64,000 nucleotides of DNA from Oscillospiraceae bacterium (lineage in GTDB: Bacteria > Bacillota > Clostridia > Oscillospirales > CAG-272): positions 33,844-97,843 of the forward strand of contig SVUK01000016.1 in NCBI GenBank assembly GCA_015063325.1. Reading direction: 5' to 3'. Below the pieces are notes generated by a model that was given only the letters and a program-made list of their open reading frames with translations, was not told the DNA's origin and did not search any database. The translations under genes were made by a program, and so were the position numbers. Numbering within the stretch: position 1 is the first letter of the stretch; every line of letters starts with the position of its first letter. Of this stretch, positions 17,788 to 30,719 are shown piece by piece.

Positions 17788-18849
17788 ATGAATTCAGAAT
17801 TTTTCACCGCGCTGGAACTGCTGGAAAAAGAGAAAGGAATTCCCGCCGACTACATGATCGAAAAGATTGAGGCGGCGCTCATTTCCGCTTATAAAAAGGA
17901 ATACGGCAACAACAGCAACGTTCGCGTTCTCATCGACCCCGAAAAGAAGGACGTCAAACTTCTGCAGCAAAAAGAGGTGGTTGACGTTGTGGAGGATCCC
18001 GAAACGCAAATCTCTTTGGAGGACGCGAAAAAGATTGCCAAAAAATATAAAGTCGGCATGACGGTGGAAATCGACCTGAAAACCAAGAATTTCCGGCGTC
18101 TTTCGGCGGCAGCGGCAAAATCGGTCATCATCCAGGGCATTCGCGAGGGTGAACGTCGCCGCGCGCAGGAAGCTTATGAGAATAGACACGAGGAAATCAT
18201 CACCGCCATCGTCCACCGCTACGATCCCGACACCGGAAACGTTGTGGTCGATACCGGAAACGGCTTTGCCGTTCTGCCGGCGCACGAGCAAATCCCGGGC
18301 GAACTTTTCCACGCAGGGGATCAGATTAAAGTGTTTGTTCAGGAAGTCAACCGTGAAAGCCGCGGTCCGCTGGTCACGCTTTCCCGCATTCATCCGGGAC
18401 TTGTCCGCCGCCTGTTTGAATTGGAAATTCCCGAAATTGCCGATGGCATCGTCATCATCAAAGGCGTGGCTCGCGAAGCAGGTTCACGTTCCAAAATCGC
18501 CGTTTATTCGCGCGATCCCGAGGTCGACCCCGTCGGCGCCTGCATCGGTGCGCGCGGCGCGCGTATCGGCACCATTGTTGACGAGGTGCGCGGCGAGAAG
18601 ATTGATATTGTAAAATACAGCGAAGAACCGGAAGAGTATATTTCGGCGGCGCTTGCCCCGGCGGCAATCAAAGCCGTGGTCATGACGGGCGACCGCACCT
18701 GCCGCGTTTACGTAGAGCCGGATCAGCTCTCGCTCGCCATTGGTAAAGAGGGGCAAAACGCCCGGTTGGCGGCAAGATTGACCGGCTGCAAGATTGACAT
18801 TAAAGCAGGCGACATTTCCGAAGAGGATCTCGCCACCCAGGCAGAATAA
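17788..18849 (+). CDS. nusA: Transcription termination/antitermination protein NusA
   Basis: S1/KH motifs; GARIGTIVDEVRGEKIDIVKYSEEPEEYI..ALAPA; SLAIGKEGQNARLAARLTGCKIDI. Confidence 0.97.
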   Translation: MNSEFFTALELLEKEKGIPADYMIEKIEAALISAYKKEYGNNSNVRVLIDPEKKDVKLLQQKEVVDVVEDPETQISLEDAKKIAKKYKVGMTVEIDLKTKNFRRLSAAAAKSVIIQGIREGERRRAQEAYENRHEEIITAIVHRYDPDTGNVVVDTGNGFAVLPAHEQIPGELFHAGDQIKVFVQEVNRESRGPLVTLSRIHPGLVRRLFELEIPEIADGIVIIKGVAREAGSRSKIAVYSRDPEVDPVGACIGARGARIGTIVDEVRGEKIDIVKYSEEPEEYISAALAPAAIKAVVMTGDRTCRVYVEPDQLSLAIGKEGQNARLAARLTGCKIDIKAGDISEEDLATQAE

Positions 18850-18854
18850 AAGAT

Positions 18855-19139
18855 ATGGAACAAAAGGTAAAAAAGATTCCCTTGCGGCAATGCCGCGGAT
18901 GCCGGGAGCATTTCCCGAAAAGCGAACTGATTCGCGTTCTGCGCAGTCCGGAAGGGGAGATTTCGCTCGATTTTACCGGGCGGAAGAACGGGAGAGGGGC
19001 ATATATTTGCCGCAAGCTCTCCTGCCTGCGCAAAGCGCAAAAGGCAAACCGCCTCGGTCAGGAGCTGGGCGTTCCGATCCCGGAGGAAGTTTATCTTGCG
19101 CTGGAGCGCGAATTGGAAGAAACCGATGGAAACGCATAG
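18855..19139 (+). CDS. ylxR: YlxR/RnpM-family RNA-binding protein
   Basis: PLRQCRGCREHFPKSELIRVLRSPEG...DFTGRKNGRGAYICRK; between nusA and ylxQ. Confidence 0.93.
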   Translation: MEQKVKKIPLRQCRGCREHFPKSELIRVLRSPEGEISLDFTGRKNGRGAYICRKLSCLRKAQKANRLGQELGVPIPEEVYLALERELEETDGNA

Positions 19140-19449
19140 TGCCCTGCTCGGCGCAATCGGAATCTGCCGCAAGGCAGGAAAGCTGATCATCGGGACCGAC
19201 GCAGTATGCCTCGCTTTGCGCGAAAAGAAAAAACCATGCGGTGTGCTCGCGGCGAAAGATGTTTCCGAAAATACGTCCAAACGCCTTTCGGATAAATGCG
19301 CGAGCTACGGCGTACCGCTTGTCCTGATCGACGAATGCGGCGAGGACCTTTCCGCCGCCATTGGCAAAGGGGCGAAGACCGCCGCCGTTGCCGTAACCGA
19401 CGAAAGCCTTTGGAAACTGGTGCTCTCCCGAACGGAAAGGCACGAATAA
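19126..19449 (+). CDS. ylxQ: L7Ae/L30e-family ribosomal-like protein (YlxQ)
   Basis: LLGAIGICRKAGKLIIGTDAV...; start at internal ATG 19126 overlapping the ylxR 3' end. Confidence 0.85.
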   Translation: METHSALLGAIGICRKAGKLIIGTDAVCLALREKKKPCGVLAAKDVSENTSKRLSDKCASYGVPLVLIDECGEDLSAAIGKGAKTAAVAVTDESLWKLVLSRTERHE

Positions 19450-19512
19450 ACAAGAACAAACGACAATTCTTTTTTGCCGGATCTGCGGTCCGGCATAAAC
19501 GGAGGAGGATCT

Positions 19513-22425
19513 ATGGCAGAAACGAAAACGCAATTCAAAATCAACAAACTCGCAAAGGATCTTGGCTTAAAAGCAAAAGATTTGGTCGAACTTTTGGGGA
19601 AAATGGGACATGAAGTCACCGCCCAAAAAGCGCTCGAACCGCTCGAATTCGATCTTTTGTTTGACGCGCTGACCAAGGAGAATCAAATCGCCGATATCGG
19701 CTCCTATCTGGACGGTGCGACCTATATCCCCTCCAAGTTGCCGAAACAGGAAAAGAAGGAGGAGCCGCAGGTCGAAGAGAAAAAGCCGGCACAAACCAAA
19801 TCCGAGCCGGAAACAGCCGCGCCTGTAAAAAACGAAGCCGCAAAACCGGCAGACTCCAAAGCGCCTGCCAAGGCAGAAGCGCCCAAAGCAGAACAATCTA
19901 AATCGGCGCCTGCTCCAAAAGCGGAAGCTCCCAAGGCAGATACGCAAAAAGCGGAAGCTCCAAAAGCAGAAGCTCCCAAAACAGGGGCTTCAAAAGCAGA
20001 GCAATCCAAACCGGCACCCAAAATGGAGGAATTCAAGCCGACTCCTGCCCCCAAGTCTGCTCCGGCTCCGGTTCGCCCGGCACAGCAGGCTCCGCAAACC
20101 CGTCCGCAGAACGGTTTTGCCGCAGGATCTCCCCGTCCGGGTTACGGACAGGGGCAATCGCAAAGACCGACCGGCGTGCAGGGACAGCGCCCGGCAAACG
20201 GAATGCAATCCGCAAGACCGGCGCCCACCGGCGGTTTTTCGCAGCGTCCGGGTTCGGGCTTCGGCTCCGGCATCGGCGCAACGGGTTACGGTATCGGCAA
20301 TCCCAACCAGCGTCCGCCGCAGAAAAAGCAATCCCAGCGGCGCCCGGGCGGAGATAAGGACGATCATATTCCGAGCGGTCCGAAGGATACGTTCAAAGCA
20401 AAAGAGATCGTGCGCGGCGCGTCTTCCGCCGTCAATCCGGACGGAACGCGCAAAGGTCCTCGCGTGGTAGACACGCGCGGCTCCGAGGACGTCAACCTCT
20501 CCAAATACGACGAACGCCTGGATTCCTTTGTTTCCGAGCGCGAACAAAATCTGCGCGGCGGCAACCAACGCCTGAAAAAGCAGAACAACCAGCAAAACGG
20601 CGCTCAACCGTTCGGTAAAGGCAAACCTGCCCACGGCAAAAAAGGAAAAGGCGCACCGAGCGCGCCCACAACCGTTCGCCCGACGGCAATCGAACTGCCC
20701 GACGAGATTATGGTCGGTCAGCTTGCTTCGCGCCTGATGGTCACAGCAGGAGAAGTTGTGAAAAAACTGATGATGATGGGCATGATGGTCACCGTCAACC
20801 AGGTCATCGAATATGACTATGCGGCGCTGGTCGCCGAAGAATTCGGCGTTACCGCATCGCATGAAGTGGTGGTCAGCATTGAGGAAAAACTCTTTGACGA
20901 CGCCGCCGACGCCGAGGAAAATCTTGTTTCTCGCGCTCCGGTCGTCTGCGTTATGGGTCACGTTGACCACGGCAAGACCTCGATTTTGGACGCCATTCGC
21001 CATACGCAGGTCACCGCCGGCGAGGCAGGCGGTATCACCCAGCACATCGGCGCCTACCGCGTAAAAGTGAAAGGGAGAGAAATCACCTTCCTTGACACGC
21101 CGGGACACGAGGCGTTCACCGCCATGCGTGCGCGCGGCGCCATGGCAACCGATATTGCCATTCTGGTCGTGGCGGCGGACGACGGCGTCATGCCGCAAAC
21201 GGTAGAGGCAATCAACCATGCCAAAGCCGCCGGCATTGACATTGTTGTTGCCATCAACAAAATGGATAAACCCGGAGCAAACCCCGAAAATATCAAACAG
21301 GAACTCACCAAATACGACCTGGTACCCGAGGAATGGGGCGGCGACGTGATCTGCGTTCCCGTCTCGGCGCTCACCGGTCAGGGAATTGACGACCTCTTGG
21401 AAAGCGTTCTGCTGGTAGCCGACGTCAAAGAGCTCAAAGCCAATCCCAACCGCCGCGCCAAAGGTATCGTCATCGAAGCAAAGCTGGATCGCGGACGCGG
21501 TCCGGTGGCAACCGTACTGGTACAAAACGGAACCCTGCACGCCGGCGACATTATCATTGCCGGTTCGGCAGTCGGGCGCGTGCGTTCCATGACCGACCAC
21601 AACGGAAAATCGCTGAAGGAAGCGGCGCCCTCGGTGCCGGTGGAGATTACCGGACTTGCCGAAGTTCCCTCTTCGGGCGACGAATTCCAGGCGGTTGAAG
21701 ACGAGCGCATGGCAAGAACGCTTGCCGACCAGCGCCGCGATAAAGTAAAGGAAGATTCCTTCCGTGCCAACGCGCGCGCCAGCCTGAATGATTTGTTCGA
21801 CCAGATTTCGGACGGCGTCAAGAATTTGAATATCATCGTCAAAGCCGACGTGGGCGGTTCGGTAGAAGCCGTGAAGCAGTCGCTTGAAAAGCTCTCCAAC
21901 GAGGAAGTCAAGGTCCGCGTCATCCACGCGGCGGCAGGCGGAATCACCGAGGGAGACGTCACCTTTGCGGCGGCTTCCAACGCCATTATCGTTGGATTTA
22001 ACGTTCGTCCCGACAAGATGGCGCTGGATAGCGCCGAGCGGCAGAACGTGGAAATTCGCACCTACCGCGTCATTTACGAGTGCATTGAGGAAATTGAGGC
22101 GGCAATGAAAGGTATGCTTGCGCCCAAATTCCGCGAAAATCTTTTGGGGCATGCCGAGGTACGTCAGACCATTCATGTTCCCAATATCGGCACCATCGCC
22201 GGCTCCTATGTTCAGGACGGCAAGATCACCCGTCAATCGCAGATCCGCGTGGTGCGTGACGGCGTTGTGATTTTTGAGGATAAGATTTCCTCGCTGCGCC
22301 GGTTCAAGGACGACGTAAAAGAAGTCGCCTCCGGCTACGAATGCGGCGTCGGACTGGAAAAGTTCAACGACATCAAAGTCGGCGACGTCCTCGAAGCCTT
22401 CGTCATGGAGGAAGTAAAACAGTAA
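19513..22425 (+). CDS. infB: Translation initiation factor IF-2
   Basis: GGAGGATCT-ATG; K/A/P-rich linker; G motifs [26 protein letters not shown]. Confidence 0.98.
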   Translation: MAETKTQFKINKLAKDLGLKAKDLVELLGKMGHEVTAQKALEPLEFDLLFDALTKENQIADIGSYLDGATYIPSKLPKQEKKEEPQVEEKKPAQTKSEPETAAPVKNEAAKPADSKAPAKAEAPKAEQSKSAPAPKAEAPKADTQKAEAPKAEAPKTGASKAEQSKPAPKMEEFKPTPAPKSAPAPVRPAQQAPQTRPQNGFAAGSPRPGYGQGQSQRPTGVQGQRPANGMQSARPAPTGGFSQRPGSGFGSGIGATGYGIGNPNQRPPQKKQSQRRPGGDKDDHIPSGPKDTFKAKEIVRGASSAVNPDGTRKGPRVVDTRGSEDVNLSKYDERLDSFVSEREQNLRGGNQRLKKQNNQQNGAQPFGKGKPAHGKKGKGAPSAPTTVRPTAIELPDEIMVGQLASRLMVTAGEVVKKLMMMGMMVTVNQVIEYDYAALVAEEFGVTASHEVVVSIEEKLFDDAADAEENLVSRAPVVCVMGHVDHGKTSILDAIRHTQVTAGEAGGITQHIGAYRVKVKGREITFLDTPGHEAFTAMRARGAMATDIAILVVAADDGVMPQTVEAINHAKAAGIDIVVAINKMDKPGANPENIKQELTKYDLVPEEWGGDVICVPVSALTGQGIDDLLESVLLVADVKELKANPNRRAKGIVIEAKLDRGRGPVATVLVQNGTLHAGDIIIAGSAVGRVRSMTDHNGKSLKEAAPSVPVEITGLAEVPSSGDEFQAVEDERMARTLADQRRDKVKEDSFRANARASLNDLFDQISDGVKNLNIIVKADVGGSVEAVKQSLEKLSNEEVKVRVIHAAAGGITEGDVTFAAASNAIIVGFNVRPDKMALDSAERQNVEIRTYRVIYECIEEIEAAMKGMLAPKFRENLLGHAEVRQTIHVPNIGTIAGSYVQDGKITRQSQIRVVRDGVVIFEDKISSLRRFKDDVKEVASGYECGVGLEKFNDIKVGDVLEAFVMEEVKQ

Positions 22426-22431
22426 AGCAAG

Positions 22432-22516
22432 GAATGTTCGCGCTTCGCGCGAAAAGACCTCGGGACTTCGTCCCGAACCCTACGAGCTTTTTTAGAAAAA
22501 AGCTCGGCAAAAAACT
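22432..22516. repeat. Module C fragment
   Basis: CGCGCTTCGCGCGAAAAGACCTCGGGACTTCGTCCCGAACCCTACGAGCTTTTTTAGAAAAAAGCTC. Confidence 0.85.
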
Positions 22517-22547
22517 TTTGAAAAAATCAGGAAGGGGGTAACCGCCA

Positions 22548-22967
22548 ATGAAACATGAAAAATCCTGCGGCGCGCTGGTTTTGCGGCGCGGCGAGGACGG
22601 CAAGGATTATATTTTGATGATCCGGCATCGCCGCGGCGGTCACCGCTCCTTCCCAAAAGGGCACATGGAGGCAGGCGAAACCGAGATCATGACCGCCATC
22701 CGCGAGGTTTACGAGGAAACCGCCGTGCAGGTGCAAATCCATTCCGGCTTCCGCGAAACGGTCCACTATTCCCCAATGCCCGGCGTGCAAAAAGAAGTCG
22801 TCTATTTCTTAACGCGCACCGAGCAAACCACCATCATTCCGCGCGTCGGCGAAATTGCCGAAGTGGAATGGGTGCCGCTCGAAAAAGCCGAATCCTGCCT
22901 GACGCATGAAAACGACAAAACCGTCCTGCGCGCCGCCATTGCGCGTCTGCAAAGCACACCTGCCTGA
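22548..22967 (+). CDS. NUDIX hydrolase (bis(5'-nucleosyl)-tetraphosphatase-like)
   Basis: KSCGALVLRRGEDGKDYILMIRHRRGGHRSFPKGHMEAGETEIMTAIREVYEETAV. Confidence 0.93.
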   Translation: MKHEKSCGALVLRRGEDGKDYILMIRHRRGGHRSFPKGHMEAGETEIMTAIREVYEETAVQVQIHSGFRETVHYSPMPGVQKEVVYFLTRTEQTTIIPRVGEIAEVEWVPLEKAESCLTHENDKTVLRAAIARLQSTPA

Positions 22968-23045
22968 ATTTTGCACAAAAATTCCGCCTTCTTCATAAAC
23001 TGGGAGCAAGAAAAACATTCGGTTTTCGGAAGGAGGAATCCCAAG

Positions 23046-23138
23046 GTGAAAGTTCTCGTTTGGAAAGCTCCAAAATTCCTGCGTCCCATTTTCAAAAAGC
23101 TGTTCGGCAATCGCAAACCGCGCAAAAAGCGAAAATAA
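23046..23138 (+). CDS. spoVM: SpoVM-like sporulation peptide (30 aa, GTG start; not in ORF track)
   Basis: MKVLVWKAPKFLRPIFKKLFGNRKPRKKRK*; GGAGG 9 nt upstream of GTG; matches remembered B. subtilis SpoVM pattern MKFYTIKLPKFLGGIVRAMLG. Confidence 0.75.
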   Translation: MKVLVWKAPKFLRPIFKKLFGNRKPRKKRK

Positions 23139-23185
23139 TTCGCCCCATCTCTGCATGAAACCAAAAAAGAAAGGATGAAAAAGCA

Positions 23186-23407
23186 ATGAAATATAAGATT
23201 CGCCTCGACACCTTGTCCGATGTCAACAACTTCGTCAAGATCGCGTCCGCCTACCCGGGAAAGATCACCCTGACCGATGGAGATAACTTCACCGTCAACG
23301 GCAAATCGCTCTTGGGCGCCATGTACACCATGGAGTGGGACAACGTTTATTGCACCTCCGATAAGGAGATCTACCACCTCATCAAAGACTTTGTAGAAGA
23401 AGAATAA
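23186..23407 (+). CDS. HPr-like small protein (73 aa)
   Basis: MKYKIRLDTLSDVNNFVKIASAYPGKITLTDGDNFTVNGKSLLGAMYTMEWDNVYCTSDKE; HPr-like layout without the phospho-His motif. Confidence 0.7.
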   Translation: MKYKIRLDTLSDVNNFVKIASAYPGKITLTDGDNFTVNGKSLLGAMYTMEWDNVYCTSDKEIYHLIKDFVEEE

Positions 23408-23424
23408 AATTACAAAAAAAACAA

Positions 23425-23463
23425 ACGCGAGGGGAGCCCTTTTGAAAAAGGCTCCCCTCGCGT
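23425..23463. repeat. Module A hairpin (copy 6, short variant)
   Basis: ACGCGAGGGGAGCCcTTTT..AAAAGGCTCCCCTCGCGT. Confidence 0.85.
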
Positions 23464-23484
23464 ATTATTTTTCGTTACAAAAAG

Positions 23485-23880
23485 ACATGGAAAAGCAAGG
23501 AAGGTTCGCGCAAAGCGCGAAAAAAGACCTTGAGGCTTTGTTCCTGTTGCGGTGCCCGAAATTCCTTTTTGCTCGCATTGCTGCTCGCAGAAATTTCGAC
23601 CGCTGCCAACGTTCGCCGCAAACGGCTCACTACGCAATATTCTCGCCGGCTGAACACCGGCGTTTCGCTACGCGAAAGCGAATATTTGCACTCCTCGCGC
23701 TCCCTGCTTCCGCCACGGGCGGTAGTCGCGCTCGTCCCCTCAAACTCCGCCAGCTTTTTTGTAAAAAAGCTGGGCAAAAAACTTTATAAATAAAGGCTGA
23801 AAACAAATCCTATCCGGAGCCGTGCAGAAAACCGCTTTCAAAAACTCCAAACCCTTGGTTGGAGGTTTTAAAAAGAGAGG
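23485..23880. repeat. Composite Modules C/D/B
   Basis: Near-identical stretch to 8665-8815 (CCAACGTTCGCCGCAAACGGCTCACTACGCAATATTCTCGCC...). Confidence 0.85.
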
Positions 23881-23883
23881 GGG

Positions 23884-23932
23884 TTGGGGGAGGGGAGAAA
23901 CTTTTTGCAAAAAAGTTTCTCCCCTCCCCCAA
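23884..23932. repeat. Module A hairpin (copy 7)
   Basis: TTGGGGGAGGGGAGAAACTTTTT-GC-AAAAAAGTTTCTCCCCTCCCCCAA. Confidence 0.9.
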
Positions 23933-23948
23933 GGTCTACCCCCTCCCC

Positions 23949-24614
23949 TTACAAAACCCAGCTATTCAACTTCCAACCGGTGGGGGTAGAAAGGAGACGG
24001 AAAGATTTGGTTTCGGTTTTGGAAGGCTCGGAGAGCAGGTGCGCCTTGATGGTCAAAACGACCGAGGTTTTGGAGGACGAGCGACTGTTGACGGTAAGCG
24101 AATTGTAATCAAAGACAAGGGAACGCTCGCGAATGGCGTCGAAATCGGGGTCCAGCTCGGAGCGACGTAGCTGATAGAGCCGATCGTCCTGTTCGACGAA
24201 ATAGGGTTTGCTGACCAGAACGGCAGAAGGGGTTGCGTCCGACGAAACGCCCTCGAACGCGGCGGCAAACAAAGGAGAAATGCAGGACGAAGAATAAACG
24301 CGAAGCGCAGCCGCTTTGATATGCTCAATCGACTGAAATTTGGAATGTTCCACATCCACCACGTCGTAGAGCGAGAGCGATTCGGGAACTTCGCGGTAAA
24401 GGTCGGCGTTTTCGGGCGCAGAGCTGTCAAAAACGGGGAGCCCGGCGCCGAAAAAGACCTCGTTGATCTCGGGCGCGGCTTCCAAAAGAGCGATCACATC
24501 GGCGCGCAAATCTTCCGCCGTGGGCGCGCCTGAACACGCGCAAAACACCGCCGGCACCGCCAAAATCAGCGCCAGCAAAACGCAAAGAAACGCAACCCGT
24601 CTTTTTCGCGGCAT
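23949..24614 (-). CDS. Hypothetical lipoprotein
   Basis: MPRKRRVAFLCVLLALILAVPAVFCACSGAPT (lipobox); AAAAGGAGAATT RBS. Confidence 0.75.
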   Translation of the reverse strand: MPRKRRVAFLCVLLALILAVPAVFCACSGAPTAEDLRADVIALLEAAPEINEVFFGAGLPVFDSSAPENADLYREVPESLSLYDVVDVEHSKFQSIEHIKAAALRVYSSSCISPLFAAAFEGVSSDATPSAVLVSKPYFVEQDDRLYQLRRSELDPDFDAIRERSLVFDYNSLTVNSRSSSKTSVVLTIKAHLLSEPSKTETKSFRLLSTPTGWKLNSWVL

Positions 24615-24635
24615 AATAATTCTCCTTTTCAAAAA

Positions 24636-25010
24636 TCACGCATCAACATTTAGGATTTGGCACATTCCAATTTCCTTTAATATCCGATTGCAAACGCTTT
24701 CAAAATCGTTGTTAATTTCATAATTGGTAATTCTCAAAACAGAAATTCCGGAATCTTTCAAAACGGTATCTCTCGTAACGTCTTTTTCTTTATTTTCTTC
24801 TTTTCCGTGTTGAAATCCGTCTATTTCAATCACAAGTTGCTTTTCTGCAATGTAAAAATCAACGATATAATTACCAATCACCTTTTGGCGATGAACGGTG
24901 ATTGGTAATTTTTTCAAAAAATCATACCAAATTTTCTTTTCTTCTTTGGTCATGTTTTTTCGCAAATGCTGGGCAACGCCCTTCAATTTGGGATTGCACT
25001 GTTTTTTCAT
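24636..25010 (-). CDS. DUF559-domain (Vsr/restriction-endonuclease-like) protein
   Basis: AQHLRKNMTKEEKKIWYDFLKKLPITVHRQKVIGNYIVDFYIAEKQLVIEIDGFQHG...LRITNYEI. Confidence 0.92.
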   Translation of the reverse strand: MKKQCNPKLKGVAQHLRKNMTKEEKKIWYDFLKKLPITVHRQKVIGNYIVDFYIAEKQLVIEIDGFQHGKEENKEKDVTRDTVLKDSGISVLRITNYEINNDFESVCNRILKEIGMCQILNVDA

Positions 25011-25069
25011 TTTTCTTCCTTATTAAAGTTTCACCCTGTCCATCACGCGAGCATATAATTTTGTTTTCT

Positions 25070-25910
25070 CGCCTCATCCACCGTGCAAGCACGGTCCCCC
25101 TTCCCCTGCGAGGGGAAGGCAAATTACGCGATTCTTTCATTATAGGGATATTGTTTGTCCGATTCGTTTCATTTGTTTGAAACTTATCTAAATTTTCCAA
25201 ATAGTTTTGAAGTCATTTTGCATTTCTTCATTCGAGGCGGAGACTTTGTCTGCTTCCCCTGTTGCAGTACACCCCCCCACCGCCGGCGCTCTGTGCCCGA
25301 GTGACAGCGGTCAAAATTTTGAAGCGGCAACGCCGCGCTACAAAATTTTGGGCACCGCAACAGGGGAAGGCAAAGAAAGCGTTTCTCTGCAAATAGAATT
25401 TCATCTTTCTGACATGTTTCCTTTTTGAAACGCCATTATATGTCTCAAATTAATCCGAAAATTATTTTGTTTTTCTTTATCCGAAGTGAAGATTTTGTCT
25501 GCCTTCCCCTCGCAGGGGAAGGGGGACCGCGTTAGCGGTGGATGAGGCGAAAAAAACGCGGATTAAAAGCACGGAGCAACGCCGCGCTACAAAATTTTGG
25601 GCACCGCAACAGGGGAAGGCAAAGAAAGCGTTTCTCTGCAAATAGAATTTCATCTTTCTGACATGTTTCCTTTTTGAAACGCCATTATATGTCTCAAATT
25701 AATCTGAAAATTATTTTGTTTTTCTTTGTCCGAAGCGGTGATTTTGTCTGCCTTCCCCTCGCAGGGGAAGGGGGACCGCGTTAGCGGTGGATGAGGCGAA
25801 AAAAACGCGGATTAAAAGCACGGAAGGTCCGCGCTTCGCGCGAAGGAAGGTCGTGGAGCTTTGCTCCACACCTCACCCTCTTTTTTGAAAAAAAGAGGGG
25901 CAAAAAACTT
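25070..25910. repeat. Composite repeat region: Module E ends, Module D core, Module C tail, with a 249-bp tandem duplication
   Basis: CGCCTCATCCACCGTGCAAGCACGGTCCCCCTTCCCCTGCGAGGGGAAGGC at 25070; GCCTTCCCCTCGCAGGGGAAGGGGGACCGCGTTAGCGGTGGATGAGGCG twice; copies 25327-25575 and 25576-25824. Confidence 0.9.
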
Positions 25911-25976
25911 CAAACCAACGAGGCAAAAGAACTTCTTCTCTTCCCTTTTTCCAGTTTTTTTGGAAGGGTGGGGAGT

Positions 25977-26026
25977 TTGAGGGGCGGGAAACCTCTTTTT
26001 TCAAAAAAGGGTTTCCCGCCCCTCAA
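25977..26026. repeat. Module A hairpin (copy 8)
   Basis: TTGAGGGGCGGGAAACCTCTTTTTTCAAAAAAGGGTTTCCCGCCCCTCAA. Confidence 0.9.
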
Positions 26027-26033
26027 GGTCTCC

Positions 26034-28526
26034 TTACTCCTCCCCTTCCTCTCCTTCTTCGGGTTCGGCGTGGGGGGTAGTGGTAAAGTTGACAAGTTTC
26101 TGATCGTCGGCAAGGCGCATAACGATGACGCCGCCGGCGGTACGGGAACGCGTTGGAATTCCGGCAACGGGGGTGCGGATAATTGTGCCGCCGGTAGTGA
26201 TAAGCATCAGGTCAAGATCATCGTTCACCGAGGCAATACCGGTGAGCGCGCCGCTCTTTTCGGTGACATTATAGCACTTCATACCGTAGCCGCCGCGGTG
26301 CGCCATCAAGCGGAAGTCGTCGAACGGGCTGCGCTTGCCGAAACCGTTTTCGGTAACGCAGAGCAATTCCTTTCCCTCTTCCACCAGGGTCACGCCGACA
26401 ACCTCATCGCCGTCGCGCAGAGAAATTCCGCGCACGCCGCGCGCCGTGCGACCCATGGCGCGCACCTGCGCTTCGGCAAAACGAACGGCAATACCGCCGC
26501 GCGTGGCAAGCATCAGCTCTCTCTCGCCGTCAGTACGGGTAACGAACAAGAGCTCGTCGCCCTCGTCCAGCGAAATGGCGATTTTGCCGCCTTTGCGCTG
26601 GTATTCAAAATCGGAAAGCAGGGTTTTTTTGATCACGCCCCTGCGCGTAACCATGGTCAGATACTCGTGGTCGGTAAATTCGTCCACAGCGACCACAGCG
26701 GTAATTTTTTCCTCGGGCAAAAGCTCCAGAATGTTGACCAAATTCTGCCCCTTGGCGGTGCGGCTTGCCTCGGGGATCATATAGGCTTTGCGCATTTGCA
26801 CCTTGCCGGTGTTGGTAAACATTAAGAGGTAGGAATGACTGTTCATGGCAATAACCTTTTCAATAAAGTCCTCCTCCTTGGTCCCCATTCCAATAATACC
26901 CTTGCCGCCGCGGTTTTGCGCGGTGTAGGTATCCGCCGGCAGACGCTTGATGTAGCCGGCATTGGTGAGCGTGATCACGCAAGCGTGCCGCTCGATCAGA
27001 TCCTCCAGAACAATCTCCTGCTCCGCCTGAACGATCTCGGTGCGGCGCGGATCGGCATACTTGTCGCGGATCTCGGTCATTTCGGTTTTAATGATATCGC
27101 GCACCTTGCCGTCGTCGGCAAGAATGCCGCGCAGTTCGGCAACTAGAGCCTCCAGGCGGGCAAGCTCTTCCTCAATCTTTTCGCGCTCCAAGCCGGTCAA
27201 ACGACCCAAGGTCATCTCGGCAATCGCCTGCGCCTGCGCGTCGGAAAGCCCGTAGCGCTCGCAAAGGGCGGCTTTTGCGTCGGGAATGGATTTGGAAGCC
27301 TTCATCAGGGCAACAATGTCGTCAATGTTGTCCAAAGCAATCTTGTAGCCTTCAAAAATGTGGGCGCGCGCTTCGGCTTTTTCCAGATCGAACTGCGTGC
27401 GGCGGCGAATGACCTCTTCCTGGTGGGCAATATAGTGATCCAAAATTTGCGGCAAAGTCAGCACCTTCGGCTCATTTTTGACCAGCGCCAACAGGTTGAC
27501 GGCAAAGGTCGCCTGCAGCTGGGTGTAGCGGTAGAGCTGGTTGAGAATGATTTGCGGATTGGCGTCGCGGCGGTATTCTACAACAATCCGCATACCGTCT
27601 CTGCCCGATTCGTCGCGCAGGTCGGTCAGACCGTCGATCTTCTTTTCCTTGACGCAGTTTGCAATGGATTCGCAAAGCTGGCTCTTGTTGACGGCGTAGG
27701 GGATTTCGGTAAAGATGATCCGGCGCTCCTCTTCCTCAATATTGGCGCGCGCACGCACCATCAGGTGCCCCTTACCGGTCGCGTACGCCTGTTTAATCCC
27801 GTTGACGCCGTAGATGATGGCACGGGTCGGGAAATCGGGACCTTTCACAAACTCCATCAGCTCGTCAACCGTGCATTCGGGGTGATCCATGCGGTAAACC
27901 GTCGCGTCCACGATCTCGCCCAGGTTGTGGGGCGGAATATTGGTCGCCATACCAACGGCAATGCCCATGGAACCGTTGACCAAAAGGTTGGGAAAGCGCG
28001 CCGGAAGGACAGAGGGCTCCTGCATACGGTTATCGAAGTTGGGAACCATGGGAACGGCGTTCTTTTCAATATCGCGCATCATCTCGTCGGAGATCTTGTC
28101 CATGCGCGCCTCAGTGTAACGGTATGCGGCAGGCGGATCACCGTCCACCGAGCCGAAGTTGCCGTGCCCTTCGATCAAAGTATAGCGCATATTAAAATCC
28201 TGCGCCATGTGCACCATCGTACCGTAAACCGAGCTGTCGCCGTGTGGGTGATACCGACCCAGCACGTTACCAACGGTGGTAGCCGACTTGCGGAAAGGTT
28301 TGGAATGGGTCAACCCGTCCTCCCACATCGCGTAAAGAATGCGGCGCTGACCCGGTTTTAAGCCGTCGCGCACGTCGGGAAGGGCGCGCGCCATGATGAC
28401 CGACATGGAATACTCGATAAACGAACGTTTGACCTCGCGCTCCATGTGAACGTCAACAATTTTCTGTTTTTCAAATAACGCAAGTTCTTCCTCGCGCGAA
28501 AGTTCATTTTCTTTTCTCTTATCCAA
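26034..28526 (-). CDS. gyrA: DNA gyrase subunit A (TTG start)
   Basis: [41 protein letters not shown]-type motif, C-terminal beta-propeller repeats. Confidence 0.98.
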   Translation of the reverse strand: MDKRKENELSREEELALFEKQKIVDVHMEREVKRSFIEYSMSVIMARALPDVRDGLKPGQRRILYAMWEDGLTHSKPFRKSATTVGNVLGRYHPHGDSSVYGTMVHMAQDFNMRYTLIEGHGNFGSVDGDPPAAYRYTEARMDKISDEMMRDIEKNAVPMVPNFDNRMQEPSVLPARFPNLLVNGSMGIAVGMATNIPPHNLGEIVDATVYRMDHPECTVDELMEFVKGPDFPTRAIIYGVNGIKQAYATGKGHLMVRARANIEEEERRIIFTEIPYAVNKSQLCESIANCVKEKKIDGLTDLRDESGRDGMRIVVEYRRDANPQIILNQLYRYTQLQATFAVNLLALVKNEPKVLTLPQILDHYIAHQEEVIRRRTQFDLEKAEARAHIFEGYKIALDNIDDIVALMKASKSIPDAKAALCERYGLSDAQAQAIAEMTLGRLTGLEREKIEEELARLEALVAELRGILADDGKVRDIIKTEMTEIRDKYADPRRTEIVQAEQEIVLEDLIERHACVITLTNAGYIKRLPADTYTAQNRGGKGIIGMGTKEEDFIEKVIAMNSHSYLLMFTNTGKVQMRKAYMIPEASRTAKGQNLVNILELLPEEKITAVVAVDEFTDHEYLTMVTRRGVIKKTLLSDFEYQRKGGKIAISLDEGDELLFVTRTDGERELMLATRGGIAVRFAEAQVRAMGRTARGVRGISLRDGDEVVGVTLVEEGKELLCVTENGFGKRSPFDDFRLMAHRGGYGMKCYNVTEKSGALTGIASVNDDLDLMLITTGGTIIRTPVAGIPTRSRTAGGVIVMRLADDQKLVNFTTTPHAEPEEGEEGEE

Positions 28527-28563
28527 GGCTCTGTTCTCCTTTCAAGCAAAGGGATGGGGGGAA

Positions 28564-30669
<2,106 letters not shown>

Positions 30670-30719
30670 TTAATAACGATTTATATCAATTTCTTACAAT
30701 TCTTTTATAACGATTATTC

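Noticed and set aside
19990-22236. 748-aa minus-strand ORF
   Set aside because: Antisense to infB, created by codon bias; no start context or recognisable domain.
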